From: JAKOQB01 sp050258235
GTDB lineage: Bacteria > Pseudomonadota > Gammaproteobacteria > Burkholderiales > Burkholderiaceae_F
DNA: 6,207 nt
Reading direction: 5' to 3'
NCBI GenBank assembly: GCA_050258235.1
Contig: JBLMYK010000174.1
Span: 1 to 6,207, forward strand
A program made the translations under genes and the position numbers. The notes under the pieces are model-generated. The model worked only from the letters and a program-made list of their open reading frames with translations, ran no database searches and had not been told where the DNA came from. This document shows, one piece after another, positions 6,195-6,207 of the stretch. The stretch's first letter is position 1. Each line of letters starts with the position of its first letter.

Positions 6195-6207
6195 CTTGTC
6201 TCAAGGC

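Noticed and set aside
1..6207. CRISPR array, tRNA or rRNA gene, insertion sequence, toxin-antitoxin or defence genes
   Set aside because: No regularly spaced direct repeats, RNA-gene signatures, transposase motifs or unassigned coding space were seen; nearly every base belongs to an identified gene or the single repeat element.

Overview
The window is a GC-rich (by eye about two thirds G+C), almost fully coding stretch with every recognisable gene on the + strand. It reads as one operon for a complete peptide-type (Dpp/Opp/Gsi class) ABC importer, preceded by a DUF1028 gene. GC content, strong G/C third-position bias and the protein sequences suggest a Gram-negative proteobacterium, most likely a betaproteobacterium of the Burkholderiales type. 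This taxonomic guess is inference; there is no rRNA or other marker to confirm it.

Layout: (1) 2-631, the 3' part of a DUF1028 (Ntn-hydrolase-like) gene whose start lies outside the window. (2) 628-1632, a DppD/OppD-type ATPase whose ATG overlaps the previous stop as ATGA. (3) 1629-2693, a DppF/OppF-type ATPase with a GTG start overlapping the previous stop as GTGA, behind a strong GGAGG ribosome binding site. (4) 2720-4231, a family 5 extracellular solute-binding protein with a Sec signal peptide. (5) 4232-4368, the only real intergenic gap, almost filled by a 101-base REP-like nest of inverted repeats (4249-4349). (6) 4369-5310, a DppB-type permease. (7) 5313-6194, a DppC-type permease. The last 13 bases hold nothing recognisable.

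How it works together: the binding protein captures a peptide or peptide-like ligand in the periplasm and delivers it to the DppB/DppC-type channel, and the two ATPases drive transport. Both ATPases keep all nucleotide-binding motifs and a four-cysteine C-terminal motif like the one that holds an iron-sulphur cluster in some DppD proteins. DUF1028 genes often sit beside such transporters and may act on the imported compound, but the reaction is not known.

The most interesting feature is the REP-like element between the binding-protein gene and the permease genes, a position analogous to the malE-malF REP of E. coli, where RNA structure helps keep binding protein in excess over permease. I do not see a new defence, mobile or otherwise exotic system here; the window is largely an ordinary transporter operon with a few points worth checking.
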